Part shown: positions 50,242 to 59,229 of the stretch, piece after piece
Numbering within the stretch: the stretch's first letter is position 1
Layout of the letters: the number at the start of each line of letters is the position of its first letter
Assembly (NCBI GenBank): GCA_963677395.2
Contig: OY781965.2
Span: 2,790,001-2,854,000, forward strand
Source: G963667975 sp963677395
Lineage (GTDB): Bacteria > Bacteroidota > Bacteroidia > Bacteroidales > G963667975
Direction: 5' to 3'
DNA: 64,000 nt
Made by a program: the position numbers and the translations under genes
The notes under the pieces: model-generated
Databases searched by the model: none
The model's input: the letters and a program-made list of their open reading frames with translations, nothing else
Told to the model about the DNA's origin: nothing

Positions 50242-50658
50242 ATGAAAATACCACAGAGTAAAACAATTCGTAAACTTTGGTTTAAACGCTGGTCACGAAA
50301 GGCAAATGCTGCCTTTTTAAGTCTGGGCAAGGTAGTTCATATTGGGAAGCTTGCGGTTCAAATCTGTGATAAAGCTCTCGAAAAAACAGTTCAAAAAGGC
50401 TCCCGTATTCGCTCTCTGTTGAATCAATGCTCCACGTTGACTCTTACAGAAGCAGAGGAAACGGATATTTCACCTCATTCGGTATTGTTTTTACAAAATG
50501 AGTTGATCCTGACAATCCTTAACATTAAATCACAAACAGAATTCCCGTTTTATCACGCGGAATCAAATCATTATAAACAGTTGAATCCTGTAAACAGAAG
50601 ATATAAAAGCTTCGTTTACAGGATTTTTTATTTTTCAGCAACTAATCAAAACAAATGA
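50242..50658 (+). CDS. Leader protein of the biotin operon, function unknown
   Basis: The 138-residue ORF begins MKIPQSKTIRKLWFKRWSRKANAAFLSLGK, then VVHIGKLAVQICDKALEKT. The basic SRKA-AFxSLGK-V-IG part recalls, from memory, short ORFs found upstream of TonB-dependent receptor genes in Bacteroidales. The second half is less ordered and its last 25 codons run through a strong terminator hairpin (50584-50625). The stop TGA overlaps the bioB start (ATGA), so translation of this ORF could both disrupt the hairpin and couple to bioB. Function is unknown; a regulatory leader is an inference. Confidence 0.6.
   Translation: MKIPQSKTIRKLWFKRWSRKANAAFLSLGKVVHIGKLAVQICDKALEKTVQKGSRIRSLLNQCSTLTLTEAEETDISPHSVLFLQNELILTILNIKSQTEFPFYHAESNHYKQLNPVNRRYKSFVYRIFYFSATNQNK
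50584..50636 (+). terminator. Intrinsic terminator / attenuator just before bioB
   Basis: AATCCTGTAAAC (50584-50595) pairs perfectly with GTTTACAGGATT (50614-50625), with an inner GAAG/CTTC extension, followed by TTTTTATTTTT. It lies inside the coding region of the leader ORF and ends about 20 bp before the bioB ATG at 50655. Confidence 0.8.
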
Positions 50659-51626
50659 CATTGAATAAATTCAAAGTGCTCAAACAGGAAATTATTGAAG
50701 GGAAAATTCTGAGTCAGACAGAGATACTGAAACTTTGCATGATAAATGATAAAGAGCCTTTATACCAATTAGCAAACGATTTAAGAGAGCATTTCCGGAG
50801 TAATAACCTGGAAATGTGTTCAATATTAAACGCAAAATCGGGAAAATGTACCGAAGATTGTAAATGGTGTGCTCAATCGGGATACCACAATACTCATATC
50901 GAAACGTATGATCTGATTCCGGAAGAAGAAGCTTTACGTCAGGCCAGAATCAGTGTAAATCAAGGAGTAGCGAAGTTTTCACTGGTTACAAGCGGCCGAA
51001 CGATTTCTGATACCGATCTGGAAAAAGCCTGTGCTGCATATCGCCTGATTGGGGATAAAGTAAGCATCACCCTTTGTGCATCAATGGGATTACTTACAAA
51101 ACCACAGCTAATCAGGCTTTATGAAGCCGGAGTTCGTCATTATCATTGTAATCTGGAGACCGCTCGTTCTTATTTTCCAAAACTTTGTACTACGCATACT
51201 TACGAAGAAAAGCTTCAAACGCTTCAATGGGCGAAGGAAGCCGGACTCGAAATCTGCTGCGGGGGAATTATCGGGATGGGAGAAACGCTGGAACAACGTA
51301 TCGAATTTGCCCTTACACTCCGCGAAACAGAAGCTACATCGATTCCGGTCAACGTACTGAACCCGATAAAAGGTACACCCTTTGAAAACATAAAACCATT
51401 GAGCGACGATGATATACTCCTCAGTTTTGCAATTTTTCGAATTCTCAATCCAAAAGCCAATATTCGCTTTGCCGGTGGAAGAAACCTGTTTTCACATATT
51501 CAGGAAAAAGCACTAAAAGCAGGGGTTTCCGCCGCCATGGTTGGAGATTTGCTCACCACTCTGGGTTCAAATATTCAGGAAGACCTCAAAATGTTCGACC
51601 GTCTTGGCTACAACATAATTCGTTAA
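50655..51626 (+). CDS. bioB: Biotin synthase
   Basis: BioB inserts sulfur into dethiobiotin as the last step of biotin synthesis. It is a radical SAM enzyme: Cys65, Cys69 and Cys72 in CTEDCKWC bind the [4Fe-4S] cluster. YHCNLETA, the family's Y.(H)N(L/I)(D/E)T segment, and IPVNVLNPIKGTPFE follow, with NIRFAGGRNLF near the C-terminus holding the Arg that contacts the second cluster. Length (323 residues) is standard. Its ATG overlaps the leader ORF stop, and bioA follows after 3 bp. Expression may depend on read-through of the hairpin at 50584. Confidence 0.97.
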   Translation: MTLNKFKVLKQEIIEGKILSQTEILKLCMINDKEPLYQLANDLREHFRSNNLEMCSILNAKSGKCTEDCKWCAQSGYHNTHIETYDLIPEEEALRQARISVNQGVAKFSLVTSGRTISDTDLEKACAAYRLIGDKVSITLCASMGLLTKPQLIRLYEAGVRHYHCNLETARSYFPKLCTTHTYEEKLQTLQWAKEAGLEICCGGIIGMGETLEQRIEFALTLRETEATSIPVNVLNPIKGTPFENIKPLSDDDILLSFAIFRILNPKANIRFAGGRNLFSHIQEKALKAGVSAAMVGDLLTTLGSNIQEDLKMFDRLGYNIIR

Positions 51627-51629
51627 TAT

Positions 51630-52907
51630 ATGAACGAGCAGGAAATTATTTCTTACGATAGAAATCACATCTGGCATCCATATACATCTATGAATAACCC
51701 GTTGCCGGTTCAGACTGTTAAACGGGCAGAAGGTGTTTTTCTGGAATTAATGAATGGAAGCAGACTGATTGACGGGATGTCGTCATGGTGGGCTGTTATT
51801 CATGGATACAATCATCCCAAAATAAATCAGGCTATTGAATCTCAGTTAAAAGAAATGGCTCACGTAATGTTTGGAGGATTAACCCATCAACCTGCCGTTG
51901 AACTGGCTCAAAAACTTGTAAGCATGACACCCGAAGGATTAGAAAAAGTTTTCTTTTGCGATTCGGGTTCTGTAGCGGTTGAAGTGGCTATGAAAATGGC
52001 TTTGCAATATCAACATGCAAACGGGAAGCCCGAAAAGCATCAATTTGCAACGATTAAATCAGGATATCACGGTGATACATGGCACGCTATGTCTGTTTGC
52101 GACCCGGATACAGGAATGCATTCTCTCTACTCAGGACGATTGAATATCCAGCATTTTGCCGAAACTCCCAACGTGAAATTTGGAAACGAGTGGAATGATT
52201 CGGATTTTGAGCCGATGAAGACAATTCTGAACACAAACTACAAAACAATTGCTGCGGTAATTCTCGAACCTATTGTACAGGGAGCCGGAGGAATGCGTTT
52301 CTATCATCCCGAATATCTGAAAGGAGTTTTTAAACTTTGTAAAGAATTGGATATCCTGTTGATTGCTGATGAAATAGCTACCGGATTTGGGCGAAGCGGA
52401 AAAATGTTTGCCTGTGAATGGGCCGGAATTACTCCGGACATTCTGTGTTTGGGAAAAGCAATTACGGGAGGCTATATGAGTTTTGCCGCAACCATCACTA
52501 CAGAACATGTAAGCAGCACAATTTCAAATGGGAAACCGGGTGTTTTTATGCATGGACCAACTTTTATGGGAAACCCGTTAGCCTGCGCTGCCGCCAATGC
52601 TTCACTTGAGTTATTGCTTCATAAATCGCCTTTACCTAAAATTAAAGAAATTGAAAATCAGCTTTATGAAGAGTTAGCACCCGCGGTTAAATCACCCAAA
52701 GTGGACAATGTTCGGGTACTGGGAGCTATCGGGGTAATTGAAATGAAAGAGCCGGTAAACATGGAATTAATTCAAAAACAATTTGTGGATGCCGGAGTAT
52801 GGATTCGACCATTCGGAAAACTAATTTATACCATGCCTCCTTACATTATTCAAAAAGAAGAATTACATTATTTAACCAATGCTATTTTACAGGTAATCAA
52901 TAATTAA
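51630..52907 (+). CDS. bioA: Adenosylmethionine-8-amino-7-oxononanoate aminotransferase
   Basis: BioA converts KAPA to DAPA with SAM as the amino donor. The N-terminus IWHPYTSMNNPLPV and the SSWWAVIHGYNHP motif are specific to BioA. Cofactor contacts are in CDSGSVAVEVAMK and GYHGDTWHAMSV. IADEIATGFGRSGK has the PLP-binding Asp and LGKAITGGYMSFA the Schiff-base Lys. HGPTFMGNPLACAAA and WIRPFGKLIYTMPPY complete the set. It has 425 residues, as usual, and is separated by 3 bp from both bioB and bioF. Confidence 0.97.
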   Translation: MNEQEIISYDRNHIWHPYTSMNNPLPVQTVKRAEGVFLELMNGSRLIDGMSSWWAVIHGYNHPKINQAIESQLKEMAHVMFGGLTHQPAVELAQKLVSMTPEGLEKVFFCDSGSVAVEVAMKMALQYQHANGKPEKHQFATIKSGYHGDTWHAMSVCDPDTGMHSLYSGRLNIQHFAETPNVKFGNEWNDSDFEPMKTILNTNYKTIAAVILEPIVQGAGGMRFYHPEYLKGVFKLCKELDILLIADEIATGFGRSGKMFACEWAGITPDILCLGKAITGGYMSFAATITTEHVSSTISNGKPGVFMHGPTFMGNPLACAAANASLELLLHKSPLPKIKEIENQLYEELAPAVKSPKVDNVRVLGAIGVIEMKEPVNMELIQKQFVDAGVWIRPFGKLIYTMPPYIIQKEELHYLTNAILQVINN

Positions 52908-52910
52908 GAG

Positions 52911-54074
52911 ATGAACTACTATTCTGATATTTTACAAAAACTCGAAACAGAAGGTAATCGACGAATGCTAAAAAAATCAAACTCAAACGGAAAATATATC
53001 GAGTTTGAAGGAAAAAGCTATCTTAACATATCATCGAATGATTATCTTGGAATTGCGGCAAATTCATCATTTCAACAAGAATTTCTTACGCAGGTTTTAA
53101 AATCAGAACATTTTTTGTTTGGAGCAACATCTTCACGCCTGTTAACCGGAAATCATACTGCGTATCAACAACTTGAAGAGCAGTTAAAAGATCTCTATCA
53201 AAAAGAAGCCTGCCTGATTTTTAATAGTGGATATCATGCCAATATTGGAATTTTACCAGCTATAGCTCAAAAAGACGACTTGATTTTGGCCGACAAACAA
53301 ATTCATGCCAGCTTGATTGATGGGCTAAAACTTTGTAATGCCCAATGGGAACGCTTTCGCCATAATGATCTGGAACATCTCGTCAGAATACTCGAAAAAC
53401 GAAGAAACAACTTCAGAAACGTGTTTATTATAACCGAATCTGTTTTCAGTATGGAGGGAGATAAAGCTGATTTATCCTCACTTTGCAAAATCAAGAATCA
53501 ATGGAATGCTTTACTTTATGTAGATGAGGCTCATGCTTTTGGAGTCATCGGAAAAAACGGATTAGGGCTATGTGAAGAAACCGGAACAGTTCACGATATT
53601 GATTTTATCGTGGGAACATTTGGAAAGGCAATTGCTTCACAAGGAGCTTTTCTTACGTGTAAAAATGAATATGCGGACTACCTGATTAATAAATCACGTT
53701 CATTCATATTTACTACCGCATTACCCCCTATAACTCTACAATGGACATCATTTGTTCTCAATAAATTAAAGAGCTTAAATCTTCTTAGAGATCAACTTCT
53801 TAAAAACGCTGAATTCTTCAGAAATTCATTGGTTTCGAATGGATTTCTTTGTCGGGGCAACAGCCACATCGTATCTGTTATCACAGAAAAAAACGAACAA
53901 GCAATCTCGCTTTCTAATCATTTAATTTCAAATGGATACTTGGCTTTGCCCATCCGTTGGCCAACTGTCGCAAAAGGAGAAGCCAGAATCAGAATATCCT
54001 TAAATCCGGCAATAACAGCGAATGAAATTCAATCACTTATAAAATTAATCAACGGATGGAAGCAAAATGGCTGA
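52911..54074 (+). CDS. bioF: 8-amino-7-oxononanoate synthase
   Basis: BioF joins pimeloyl-ACP (or -CoA) with alanine to give KAPA. It is an alpha-oxoamine synthase: SSNDYLGIAAN, GATSSRLLTGNHTAYQQLE, FNSGYHANIG, SVFSMEGDKADL, YVDEAHAFGVIGKNGLGL and the Schiff-base Lys in GTFGKAIASQGAF; PIRWPTVAKGEARIRISL near the end is also typical. The 387 residues are normal. Its 3' end overlaps the bioG start by 19 bp. Confidence 0.95.
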   Translation: MNYYSDILQKLETEGNRRMLKKSNSNGKYIEFEGKSYLNISSNDYLGIAANSSFQQEFLTQVLKSEHFLFGATSSRLLTGNHTAYQQLEEQLKDLYQKEACLIFNSGYHANIGILPAIAQKDDLILADKQIHASLIDGLKLCNAQWERFRHNDLEHLVRILEKRRNNFRNVFIITESVFSMEGDKADLSSLCKIKNQWNALLYVDEAHAFGVIGKNGLGLCEETGTVHDIDFIVGTFGKAIASQGAFLTCKNEYADYLINKSRSFIFTTALPPITLQWTSFVLNKLKSLNLLRDQLLKNAEFFRNSLVSNGFLCRGNSHIVSVITEKNEQAISLSNHLISNGYLALPIRWPTVAKGEARIRISLNPAITANEIQSLIKLINGWKQNG

Positions 54075-54703
54075 TTAAGAATTGTAATCCGAAATTATTG
54101 GTTTTTTACAGCGGATGGGCGTTTGACGAACAGTGTGTTGCGCACTTGTGCTCCGAAAATTCTGATATCGTGGTTTTGTACGATTACCGAAACCTCGATT
54201 TTCCAATTGATATCAACAATTATCAACAAATTGAGCTTATAGCCTGGTCATTTGGCATTTGGGTAGCAGAACACTCTTTTCCCGGCAACCTCTCCCCTGT
54301 TTCAGCAACAGCTATTCATGGAAGCTTAAAAGCAGTAGATGATCATGAAGGCATCCGGGTTGAGATTTTCACGAAGACATTGCAAACACTGAATCCTGTA
54401 AATTTCAGAAAGTTCCTGATTCGTGTTTTTGGGGGGATAAAAGCATTTCAGTATGGTGAAAAATTTCTTCCAAATCGTTGTTTTGAAGACCAGAAAGAAG
54501 AACTTGAAAAACTGGCTCAACACTTCAACCGGAACCCTAAAACAAATATAAGATGGACAAAATCAATTATTTCTGAGAATGATGCAATTTTCCCAATTGA
54601 AAATCTTAAACAAAACTGGAAGGGAATGATTGAGATAACAAATAATGCCCATTTCCCATTTTCAAATTATATAAGCTGGAACCAAATTACGAAGTGTAAA
54701 TGA
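54056..54703 (+). CDS. bioG: Pimeloyl-ACP methyl ester carboxylesterase of the BioG type
   Basis: BioG (DUF452 alpha/beta-hydrolase) removes the methyl group from pimeloyl-ACP methyl ester, ending chain synthesis for biotin; it replaces BioH. Family segments are LLVFYSGWAFDE, VVLYDYRNLDFP, and the nucleophile elbow IAWSFGIWVAE with Ser, then AIHGSLKAVDD. A C-terminal His is in ITNNAHFPFSN. In many Bacteroidota BioG is fused to BioC; here the two are separate but overlap by 4 bp (ATGA). It also overlaps bioF by 19 bp, so the three are translationally coupled. Confidence 0.88.
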   Translation: MEAKWLIKNCNPKLLVFYSGWAFDEQCVAHLCSENSDIVVLYDYRNLDFPIDINNYQQIELIAWSFGIWVAEHSFPGNLSPVSATAIHGSLKAVDDHEGIRVEIFTKTLQTLNPVNFRKFLIRVFGGIKAFQYGEKFLPNRCFEDQKEELEKLAQHFNRNPKTNIRWTKSIISENDAIFPIENLKQNWKGMIEITNNAHFPFSNYISWNQITKCK

Positions 54704-55467
54704 AAAAAGCTCCCGATAAATCTGCTGTTTGCAAACAGTTTTCCAACTGCATTCATACATATTGCATTGAAGCAACTGAACAGCAACGAATTGCAGAACG
54801 AATGACATATCTCATTCATCAATTATTCATACCCTATCCCGAAAAAGCTTTGGAAATTGGCTGTGGTTCAGGTTTTTTTACCCGCAAACTATTCTGCAAT
54901 TTTCCGAATAGTGAATGGATAATCAATGATATATCAGACAAAATTTGTGATTTTATTTTTCCAATTGCTGATGAAAAAGAAGTGCAAAATATTCATTTTC
55001 TGATTGGCGATGCCGAAAATATTGATTTCCCTGATAATCTGGACTTAATTACCTCCACATCAGCAATACAATGGTTTCATCATCCGGAAATATTTTTTAA
55101 AAAAGTGGCACAGAGCCTCACTGACGACGGTTATTTTGCATTTAGCACTTTCGGACCTCAAAACTACATCGAAATCAGAGAGATAACCGGGAATGGGTTG
55201 CATTATTATTCAGCAGATGAGCTTTGTGCTATGCTTGAAACACATTTTACAATACTACGTGTTGAAGTTAATATTATACCAATTTACTTTTCAGAAACAA
55301 TCAAGCTCCTGCGTCATATCAAGAAAACCGGGGTAAACGGAAGCTTCCGAAAACACTGGACCAAGCGGCATTTAGATTCGTTTACGGAACAATATCAACG
55401 CTTTAAAGATGAAAAAGGGTATCGACTCACCTATCACCCTGTTTACATTATTGCTAAAAAGAAATAA
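54700..55467 (+). CDS. bioC: Malonyl-ACP O-methyltransferase
   Basis: BioC methylates the free carboxyl of malonyl-ACP so that the fatty-acid machinery can build the pimeloyl chain. The SAM-binding motif LEIGCGSGFFTRKL is near residue 50. It is followed by WIINDISDKICDF, LIGDAENIDFPDNLDLITSTSAIQWFHHP (IQWF is characteristic of BioC) and YFAFSTFGPQNYIEI. The 255 residues fit the family. It starts within the bioG stop and ends 1 bp before bioD. Confidence 0.93.
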   Translation: MKKAPDKSAVCKQFSNCIHTYCIEATEQQRIAERMTYLIHQLFIPYPEKALEIGCGSGFFTRKLFCNFPNSEWIINDISDKICDFIFPIADEKEVQNIHFLIGDAENIDFPDNLDLITSTSAIQWFHHPEIFFKKVAQSLTDDGYFAFSTFGPQNYIEIREITGNGLHYYSADELCAMLETHFTILRVEVNIIPIYFSETIKLLRHIKKTGVNGSFRKHWTKRHLDSFTEQYQRFKDEKGYRLTYHPVYIIAKKK

Positions 55468-55468
55468 C

Positions 55469-56182
55469 ATGAAATCTAAAACATTCTTTATCACAGGTAT
55501 AGACACAAATATCGGAAAAAGTATTGCTACCGGGTGGATGGCAAAGTATTTACTGGACAAAAACATCAGGGTTATTACTCAAAAATTGATTCAAACCGGA
55601 TGCCATGGATTTTCAGAAGATATAAAAATACATCGCCAACTAATGGGAATATCATTCCAAAAATTAGATTTAGAAGGAATTACTTGTCCATATTTCTTTT
55701 CGTATCCATGTTCACCTCATTTGGCCGCCGAAATTGACCAGCAAGAAATTGACCCCGGTTTTATACAAACATGTACTCAAAAACTTGAATCTGAATATCA
55801 AATTGTTTTACTTGAAGGAGCCGGAGGCATCATGGCACCAATCACACGTAAACTTCTTACAATTGATTATATCGAACAAAATAAATATCCGGTAATTCTT
55901 GTAACATCCTCACGTTTAGGAAGCCTGAATCACACCCTATTAACGTTGGAAGCCTGTTTTGCCCGAAACATTGAAGTCGCAGGTATCGTTTACAATCGTT
56001 TTCAGGAATCAGACAAACAAATTAGCGACGACTTTATTCAAACAATACAGGAATATCTGAATCGCGTAAACAAAAAAATTCCGTTTGCAACAATGAATGA
56101 TCTTGCAAACGGAATGAATGTGGATTTTGGAAATATCTTTAACAAAAAAGAATATCTTACATCTATTCTTTCCGTAAGGTAA
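55469..56182 (+). CDS. bioD: Dethiobiotin synthetase
   Basis: BioD carboxylates DAPA with CO2 and ATP to close the ureido ring. The P-loop is FITGIDTNIGKS (Gly-Ile-Asp-Thr-Asn in place of the common GTDTxVGKT), KLIQTG holds the substrate-contact Lys and VLLEGAGGIMAP is the second signature. The ATG at 55469 is used because the P-loop normally begins about 8 residues from the start; a 20-residue longer form would overlap bioC. The gene ends by overlapping 20 bp with the convergent metallophosphoesterase gene. It completes the operon bioB-A-F-G-C-D. Confidence 0.94.
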   Translation: MKSKTFFITGIDTNIGKSIATGWMAKYLLDKNIRVITQKLIQTGCHGFSEDIKIHRQLMGISFQKLDLEGITCPYFFSYPCSPHLAAEIDQQEIDPGFIQTCTQKLESEYQIVLLEGAGGIMAPITRKLLTIDYIEQNKYPVILVTSSRLGSLNHTLLTLEACFARNIEVAGIVYNRFQESDKQISDDFIQTIQEYLNRVNKKIPFATMNDLANGMNVDFGNIFNKKEYLTSILSVR

Positions 56183-57497
56183 TCACTGTAATTTCAGGAC
56201 CTAAACCAATACGAGCAGGAACTCCAATCATCCCGGTACCACGGTTTATGTAAAGATACTGTTCCTTTCGATGTTCATTTTCGTACAATCCTCCCCATAA
56301 ATTATAGAACCAATTGGCTGGGCTCCATTCTTTACCATTATGAATAAAACCCATTTGCATTGCATGTGTATGACCAGAAAATGTGAGATTAATCTGTGGA
56401 TATTTTTCTGTTACGATTTCTTCCCAATGCGAAGGATCATGCGATAGCAGTATGGTAAATAACGTTGAATCAACTCCCTTCAGTGCCTGTTTCAGATTTC
56501 CATGGCGCGGATAACGTGACTTCACACCCCAGTTTTCGACTCCGGCCAACACAATTTGAGCATTGTTACGAGTAAAACAAAGATGTTCGTTTCGTAATAG
56601 TTTCCAGCCTGTTTGCTCGTAAAAACGATAGAGTTCTTCCAGATTTTTATATTTTTCTTCTTTCGATTTCCAACGAACATACTCGCCATAATCATGATTT
56701 CCCATAATGGCATACACTCCCATCGGAGCTTTTATTTGCGTCATAATATCTTTAAACGGAAAGGCTTCTGCGGTGGCATAATTCACAATATCGCCTGTAA
56801 GAAATACCAAGTCAGGATTTTGAGCATCAATCTTTTGTTTGATAATTTTCATGGGCTTGGCTCCGTAAAACGAACCTAGATGTAAATCAGAAATCTGAAC
56901 TATTTTCAATCCATCAAATTCGGCAGGTAGTTCCTTGAAACGGATTTCAACTTCTTTTATCTGATAATCAAATGCTGTAAATATCATTCCATATAGAAAG
57001 ATCACAAAAGCTATAATTCCTAAGACCCAGGCAGATGTATTGAGAACGGTGGTTAATCTAAGAATCTGAATTGCCGCTTTTCTTTTACGATTTATCAGAT
57101 TAACTACCCGGTTGATAAAATCTGCAATTAAATAGAGTGATGTAATAAATACCTGAATTAAAAATAAAACCGGGACAAATCCAAGCAAATAAGTGCGGAT
57201 AACTGGATGCCAAAATTGCAACGGATAAAGTAAACTTGCTAAAAAAAACACTACCAGATGAATACTGGGTAAAACGACAAAAGCCTTCATCAGCCAAAGC
57301 AAAAGTGCAGGATGTTTCTTTTTACCGGAAGATATTTTTATTTTTGTGAGCAGATACGAATTTAATGTAAGCAATAATATCAATACCGGAATCAGATAAA
57401 CATACTTTGGCATCCGGTTTGCTAATAGAAATGCTAACAGAATAAAAAAAGCTATAATGAGAAGCCATTTAATTCGTTTAATTTTGCCAGGCAACAT
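56163..57497 (-). CDS. Membrane-anchored metallophosphoesterase
   Basis: Four or five membrane segments fill residues 1-185 (LLIIAFFILLAFLLAN, VYLIPVLILLLTL, FVVLPSIHLVVFFLASLL, LLGFVPVLFLIQVFITSLYL, LGIIAFVIFLYGMIF). The calcineurin-like phosphoesterase domain follows with ISDLHLGSF, FLTGDIVNY, MGNHDYGEY, LSHDPSHWEE and FSGHTHAMQMG, all metal-binding motifs present. The family includes YkuE/LpxG-type enzymes acting on lipid-linked pyrophosphates such as UDP-diacylglucosamine. The substrate here is not determined. ATG 57497 is chosen over a TTG nine codons upstream. Confidence 0.9.
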   Translation of the reverse strand: MLPGKIKRIKWLLIIAFFILLAFLLANRMPKYVYLIPVLILLLTLNSYLLTKIKISSGKKKHPALLLWLMKAFVVLPSIHLVVFFLASLLYPLQFWHPVIRTYLLGFVPVLFLIQVFITSLYLIADFINRVVNLINRKRKAAIQILRLTTVLNTSAWVLGIIAFVIFLYGMIFTAFDYQIKEVEIRFKELPAEFDGLKIVQISDLHLGSFYGAKPMKIIKQKIDAQNPDLVFLTGDIVNYATAEAFPFKDIMTQIKAPMGVYAIMGNHDYGEYVRWKSKEEKYKNLEELYRFYEQTGWKLLRNEHLCFTRNNAQIVLAGVENWGVKSRYPRHGNLKQALKGVDSTLFTILLSHDPSHWEEIVTEKYPQINLTFSGHTHAMQMGFIHNGKEWSPANWFYNLWGGLYENEHRKEQYLYINRGTGMIGVPARIGLGPEITVITLRKE

Positions 57498-57627
57498 ATG
57501 ATTCTGTTTAAGTAGATACAACAAATTAGGTGTTTGGGGTGTCTGGTTAATCTGAACAGCTTAGGCTGAACAATGTTTTACAAGCTTATTCGTATTACAA
57601 ATAAACGATAAATAATAAAACAACACT

Positions 57628-59037
57628 ATGAAACGTCTGATTTCTGCTTTTGTTATGATGGTGATGATCACCAGTGCTTTTTCGCAGAAGAATGCCTTTG
57701 AGATCAAGGTAAAACTTAACAACTACAAGGACAGTGTAGTTTATCTCGGAAATTATTATGGTTCGGGGCAGTATATAGAAGATACGGCTTTCAGATCAAA
57801 AGGAAATGAATTTGTCTTCAAAGGCAAAGAAACAAAACCGGGTGGTATTTACCTGATAATCACGCAAGAAAAACAATATTTTGAAATTCTGCTTGATAGA
57901 GAACAACAGTTTTCTATTGAAGCTACTGCTCCTGATTTTGTAGGCTCTGCCAAATTTAAAAATTCCAAAGACAATGAGCTTTTTTATGAATTTACCCGTT
58001 ATAACCGTGATAAATACATGCAAAGCGAAACGCTTGGAAAACGTTACAACGAAATAAAAAACACAAATAAAGATTCTGCTTCTATTCTGCAAAAGCAGAT
58101 CGCTACATTAGGTTCTGATATCGGTGATTACAAAATCAAGTTTATGAAAGATCACCCCGATCATTTGATGACCTATGTTTTCAAAGCCTCAAAAGATGTA
58201 GATGTGCCTGATGCTCCTCTAAACAGCAAAGGGGTGAAAGACTCGCTCTTCCCTTACTTTTATTACAAAGCGCATTATTTTGACAATATGAACTTTGCCG
58301 ATGACCGGATTTTACGCACTCCGGTTTATCATGGTCGTCTGGAAAACTTCTTTGAAAAGGTAGTAGTTCAACATCCTGATTCTATTAATATTGAATGTGA
58401 CAAAGTAATTGAAAAAGCCAAAGCAAATAAAGAACTTTTTAAGTTCACCTTATGGTTTTTGACCAACAAATATGAAAAATCTCAAATTATGGGATTTGAT
58501 GCTGTCTTTGTTCATCTTGTTGAAAAATATTACATGACCAACGAAGCTTATTGGGTAACACCAACCGTTTTGGAAAGCATTTCGAAACGTGCAATGCAAT
58601 TAAAACCTCTGTTAATCGGCAAGGTTGCTCCAGAACTTATTCTGCCTGATACTGCTGGTCGTTACATCTCTTCGCACAATGTAAAAGCAAAATACACATT
58701 CATCCTTTTTTGGGATACTGATTGCGGTCATTGTAAAGTTGAAGTTCCGAAAATCAAGAAGTTTTACGATGAGAATAAGAAAAAATATGGTATTGAAGTT
58801 TATTCAATTGATACCGATGCAGACCTCGACCGTTGGAAAAACTACATCCGCGAAAATAATCACGACTGGATTAATTTAACCGGAACGAAAGCCAATATCG
58901 ATTATCATCTTGTTTATGACATTTATAGCACTCCGGTATTGTTTATTTTAGATAAAGATAAGAAGATTATTGCGCGTCGCATAGCTGCTGAACAACTCGA
59001 AGATTTTATGCGCAGATACGATGCCAACAACAAGTAA
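57628..59037 (+). CDS. Exported TlpA/ResA-like thioredoxin protein with DUF4369-DUF5106 N-domains
   Basis: A signal peptide (LISAFVMMVMITSAFSQ) is followed by a DUF4369-like beta domain (FEIKVKLNNYKDSVVYLGNYY), a helical DUF5106-like middle and, from about residue 335, a thioredoxin fold. The latter contains FILFWDTDCGHCKVEVPKI with redox site CGHC, and YSTPVLFILDKDKKII with the cis-Pro. It is a likely periplasmic or lipoprotein-like thiol reductase involved in cytochrome or envelope protein maturation. It differs from the 22229 protein in length and redox site (CGHC versus CQGC). A bidirectional terminator follows. Confidence 0.85.
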   Translation: MKRLISAFVMMVMITSAFSQKNAFEIKVKLNNYKDSVVYLGNYYGSGQYIEDTAFRSKGNEFVFKGKETKPGGIYLIITQEKQYFEILLDREQQFSIEATAPDFVGSAKFKNSKDNELFYEFTRYNRDKYMQSETLGKRYNEIKNTNKDSASILQKQIATLGSDIGDYKIKFMKDHPDHLMTYVFKASKDVDVPDAPLNSKGVKDSLFPYFYYKAHYFDNMNFADDRILRTPVYHGRLENFFEKVVVQHPDSINIECDKVIEKAKANKELFKFTLWFLTNKYEKSQIMGFDAVFVHLVEKYYMTNEAYWVTPTVLESISKRAMQLKPLLIGKVAPELILPDTAGRYISSHNVKAKYTFILFWDTDCGHCKVEVPKIKKFYDENKKKYGIEVYSIDTDADLDRWKNYIRENNHDWINLTGTKANIDYHLVYDIYSTPVLFILDKDKKIIARRIAAEQLEDFMRRYDANNK

Positions 59038-59079
59038 TCAGTTAAAAAACAGCATATAACACATCTTAATATATTTTTT

Positions 59080-59138
59080 TAAGCAATTTTAACCCTTGGT
59101 TCGGATCAATCCAATCAGGGGTTAATTGCTTAAAAAAG
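59080..59138. terminator. Bidirectional-looking terminator
   Basis: TAAGCAATTTTAACCC (59080-59095) pairs with GGGGTTAATTGCTTA (59118-59132), with a T run before and an A run after the stem. Confidence 0.7.
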
Positions 59139-59201
59139 AGTCCAATTATTATGAAATAATTGATTTTGAGAAAAAAAAGATGAAATCTGAATAATTAAGT
59201 G

Positions 59202-59209
59202 TATCTTTG
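59202..59209 (+). promoter_or_regulatory. -7 box of the cold-shock gene
   Basis: TATCTTTG matches TAnnTTTG, 20 bp before ATG 59230. The leader is therefore short, unlike the long thermosensor leader of E. coli cspA. Confidence 0.5.
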
Positions 59210-59229
59210 CCAAATCAATAATACCATAA

